Assembly (NCBI RefSeq): GCF_963877135.1 | Contig: NZ_CAWNSW010000073.1 | Location: 62,001-126,000, forward strand | Direction of reading: 5' to 3' | Source of the DNA: Stenomitos frigidus_A | GTDB lineage: Bacteria; Cyanobacteriota; Cyanobacteriia; Leptolyngbyales; Leptolyngbyaceae | DNA length: 64,000 nucleotides | Shown: positions 62,247 through 64,000 of the stretch, piece by piece | Position numbering within the stretch: the first letter of the stretch is position 1 | How the letters are laid out: each line of letters opens with the position of its first letter | Notes under the pieces: model-generated | What the model saw: the letters and a program-made list of their open reading frames with translations, nothing else | Database searches by the model: none | Told to the model about the DNA's origin: nothing | Program-made: the position numbers and the translations under genes

Positions 62247-62621
62247 TCAGCGCGATCGTGTTACCTCAACCGTAATCGCACCACCGAAGTCTGGGATGGG
62301 CGCGGCTGGTTTGCACAAACGGACTTGCACTTGTTGTACGGGCACAGCAGCCGTCAGTGCGGCTGAATGCAACACAGCCTCCGCGATCGCGACTGCCAGG
62401 CGTTCCAGCAGCGTAAATTTTGAAGTTTTTACCAGCGCCTGTACCGTAGCAATCACGATGCGGTAGTCAAGTGTGTCGCTCAGGCGATCGCTCTGCCCCG
62501 CCAGAGCCAGATCCAGCCACAGCGTCAGCCCCACCTCAAACCATTGCCCCAGAACCTGCTCTTCTGGCAGCGCCCCTGTATAGCCGTAGCAGCGAATGCC
62601 GCTTAAGTGAATGCAATCCAT
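62247..62621 (-). CDS. folB: Dihydroneopterin aldolase
   Basis: 124 residues from ATG 62621 (MDCIHLSGIRCYGYTG); upstream codons in the same frame do not look like this protein. FolB cleaves 7,8-dihydroneopterin to 6-hydroxymethyl-dihydropterin and glycolaldehyde in folate synthesis. The RCYGYTGALPEEQVLGQWFE pattern matches family members that contain YGYHGV and E residues near 22. DTLDYRIV (the D/Y region) and LLERLAVAIAE (active-site Glu) follow, with the C-terminal KPAAPIPDFGGAITVEVTR. Length fits. It lies upstream of glgA on the same strand. Confidence 0.9.
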   Translation of the reverse strand: MDCIHLSGIRCYGYTGALPEEQVLGQWFEVGLTLWLDLALAGQSDRLSDTLDYRIVIATVQALVKTSKFTLLERLAVAIAEAVLHSAALTAAVPVQQVQVRLCKPAAPIPDFGGAITVEVTRSR

Positions 62622-62753
62622 AAACTCAGCCTTAGAGGAGGGACAAGAGACATGAAACCGAACGAGGCGACTCAGACTAAAGCATGCCTGAATAAGCGTT
62701 AACAAGCACTCTAAGGAACGCGGCTTAAATAATCTGCAAATCTGCCACTCTGT

Positions 62754-62782
62754 AGGGATATGACAATGCCATGTCCCTACGC
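62754..62782. repeat. REP-like palindrome GTAGGGAT...TCCCTAC
   Basis: GTAGGGATATGACA pairs with TGCCATGTCCCTAC apart from one or two mismatches. The core matches 8473-8507. It lies upstream of folB. Confidence 0.6.
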
Positions 62783-62842
62783 CGGGAATGAGACCTGATT
62801 GAATCTGTGTTCTTAAGCTGTTAACTCAGTACAGTTTAAGGT

Positions 62843-62990
62843 CTTAGGACTTGTTAAAAAATAACTGCATACGTTTGGATTAGCGATCAGCCGTCAGCTA
62901 TCAGCTTTTCTTTATCAGCTTTTCTCTAATGGCTGACCGCTGACGGCTGACCGCTACAGTCCATGACGTTATTTCTTTACAGCCCCTTAG
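62843..62990. mobile_element. MITE-like element, copy at 62.9 kb (inverted orientation)
   Basis: Left end CTTAGGACTTGTTAAAAAAT and right end GTTATTTCTTTACAGCCCCT then TAG are the reverse of the copies at 33.8 and 56.1 kb. The core contains ATCAGCC and GACCGCT heptamers plus two CAGCTTTTCT units. It lies upstream of the tRNA. Confidence 0.75.
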
Positions 62991-63072
62991 CGTCTCAAGT
63001 CCAGCGACTCTTTCCAAAAAGAGGGTTGACAGATCCCTCCTCTTTTGAGAAGCTAAAGATCGTCTGAATTAT

Positions 63073-63144
63073 GCGGGTGTGGCTCAGTGGTAGAGCGTCA
63101 CCTTGCCAAGGTGAATGTCGCGCGTTCGAATCGCGTCACCCGCT
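63073..63144 (+). tRNA. trnG-GCC: tRNA-Gly (anticodon GCC)
   Basis: A 72-base cloverleaf begins GCGGGTGTGGCTCAGTGGTA. The acceptor stem GCGGGTG pairs with CACCCGC. The anticodon stem TCACC/GGTGA encloses the loop TTGCCAA, giving anticodon GCC. The T arm GCGCGTTCGAATCGCG has the expected TTCGAAT loop. CCA is not encoded. Confidence 0.97.
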
Positions 63145-63882
63145 TCCTTCAGAGAACCAACTCAACTTCATCGCATCTTAGGAGCCTTTAATGGTGCTCC
63201 TCAACAAGGAAGCCCGTATCGAAGAGTTTGGTTTTCTGTGCAGTTTGACTCAATGATCTGGCTTGGTTAAAGCCCATTGAAAGCAGTCGTGACGAGTTCA
63301 CGTTTAATCGCTTGCTATCTGGGCTCTGACAAGCTGCAAAACTTTTCACATTGGCATCCACAAAGGCATTGCGTAGCGGTATCGCTGCTGCAACTAGAAA
63401 TTGCTGTCAGTTGATATCAAGATCGAGCACCACTTTTGATTCTTTCACTCGCTACAGTGCATTTTACAGCCGTTTTCATTTGCATTCACCACACCCGATA
63501 CACTACACCCCACACCCGTCTTGATCGAACTGTGGCTTACTCGATTGAGAACCGCTGTAATTTGAGCACAAAACTGGAAAGGCTTGGTTAACCCTTAAGT
63601 TGACGATCGCGGGTACGTTGGCAGGTGCCAGTGTTGACGGTGGCCGATCGAAGTGGGTTGTCAGCATTGGCACACCGCGCGTACAGCGAATTGATCCAGC
63701 GCATTGCTCAGCCTTGTGGGTACGGCTGTCAGAAACTATAGACTCAAAGCTATGAAAAAGCAGATCAATATCAATTTGATCTTGTGGCTGTTTAGCAAAA
63801 TAATCGTTAACTAGAAGCAGAAAGTAGCAACAGCAACTGTTTTTCACTGTGCCATTTTGAAGTTAAAGCGTGAGGAGTCACT
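63145..63882. other. Intergenic region, no gene recognised
   Basis: No convincing coding sequence. An open stretch on the plus strand around 63604-63740 reads RSRVRWQVPVLTVADR and has a protein-like look but no start codon, so it may be a relic. A minus-strand frame at 63503-63847 looks non-coding. Confidence 0.4.
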
Positions 63883-64000
63883 GTGAAGCAAGATCAACGG
63901 CATTCGAATGAATTGAGAGCGGTTTAACTGAGCCTTTTAGGCTTGTTGATGGCTCTGATACCGTTGGGCATGGGTTCAGCGACCGCGTCTACACCAACGA
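63883..64000 (+). pseudogene. Secreted-protein gene start interrupted by an in-frame TAA (continues beyond window)
   Basis: A strong GAGGAG Shine-Dalgarno lies 7 bases before GTG 63883. Translation gives VKQDQRHSNELRAV, a plausible basic N-region. It then meets TAA at 63925-63927. The same frame resumes as LSLLGLLMALIPLGMGSATA, a hydrophobic core and cleavage region of a signal peptide. This looks like one exported-protein gene broken by a nonsense codon, or a start used at TTG 63943/ATG 63949. Only the first part is visible. The downstream product cannot be identified. Confidence 0.45.

Noticed and set aside
63026..63059. TTGACA upstream of the tRNA-Gly gene as its -35 box
   Set aside because: The nearest TAAAGA is 22 bases away, too far for a normal promoter; kept only as a possibility.
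63503..63847. 114-codon frame on the minus strand after the tRNA
   Set aside because: No domain or credible start context; overlaps a more protein-like but start-less stretch on the other strand.

Overview
The window is chromosomal DNA of a cyanobacterium. The evidence is gene content (NblB-type HEAT protein, DevBCA exporter, CCB-type cytochrome b6f assembly factor, cyanobacterial PEP carboxylase, apocarotenoid-type oxygenase, several cyanobacteria-only small proteins), very frequent GCGATCGC/CGATCG (HIP1) octamers, and many heptanucleotide STRR repeats. A Leptolyngbya-like filamentous lineage would fit, but this is inference; no rRNA is present.

Layout. 1-3.7 kb: a MarR/GbsR-type regulator followed by a MacA/MacB-like tripartite exporter, all on the minus strand. 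4-19 kb: mostly housekeeping and conserved genes (DUF39, FAD hydroxylase, small membrane proteins, an SLH/beta-helix surface protein, PBP4, CCB factor, DUF456, a lipoprotein methyltransferase, ppc). 19-26 kb: DUF1574, CBS, NblB, gloB and a DprA-like SLOG protein. 26-30 kb: a PadR regulator divergent from devBCA, with a near-consensus promoter and overlapping palindromes between them. 30-36 kb: carotenoid oxygenase, Ser/Thr kinase, and an anmK gene carrying two repeat-derived insertions. 36-40 kb: a Kdp-like signalling cluster (truncated KdpD, histidine kinase, NarL-type regulator, tandem USP) without kdpFABC. 40-56 kb: a two-partner-secretion region: TpsB with an extra N-terminal domain, receiver proteins, a Crp-type regulator, a 2362-residue TpsA exoprotein ending in a CHAT caspase-like domain, DUF928, and a TIR-CHASE2 membrane protein. 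56-60 kb: a divergent HTH-LRR-Roc-COR-TIR protein. 60-63 kb: exported protein, glgA, a candidate sRNA, folB, tRNA-Gly. The window ends in a secreted-protein gene apparently interrupted by a stop codon.

The most unusual region is 40.9-59.7 kb. It holds a CHAT domain predicted to be exported, a membrane TIR-CHASE2 sensor, DUF928, a TpsB transporter and a Roco-TIR protein. Two TIR domains with the canonical Cys/Glu region and one CHAT domain with its His/Cys pair suggest a signalling or conflict module, but the functional link is inference.

Intergenic DNA is rich in small repeats: a MITE-like family with TTAGGACTTGTT / CTAAGGGGCTGT ends (three well-kept copies, one half-decayed copy and two fragments), REP-like GTAGGG palindromes plus one RAYT transposase remnant, and heptamer arrays, some of which have entered coding sequence.
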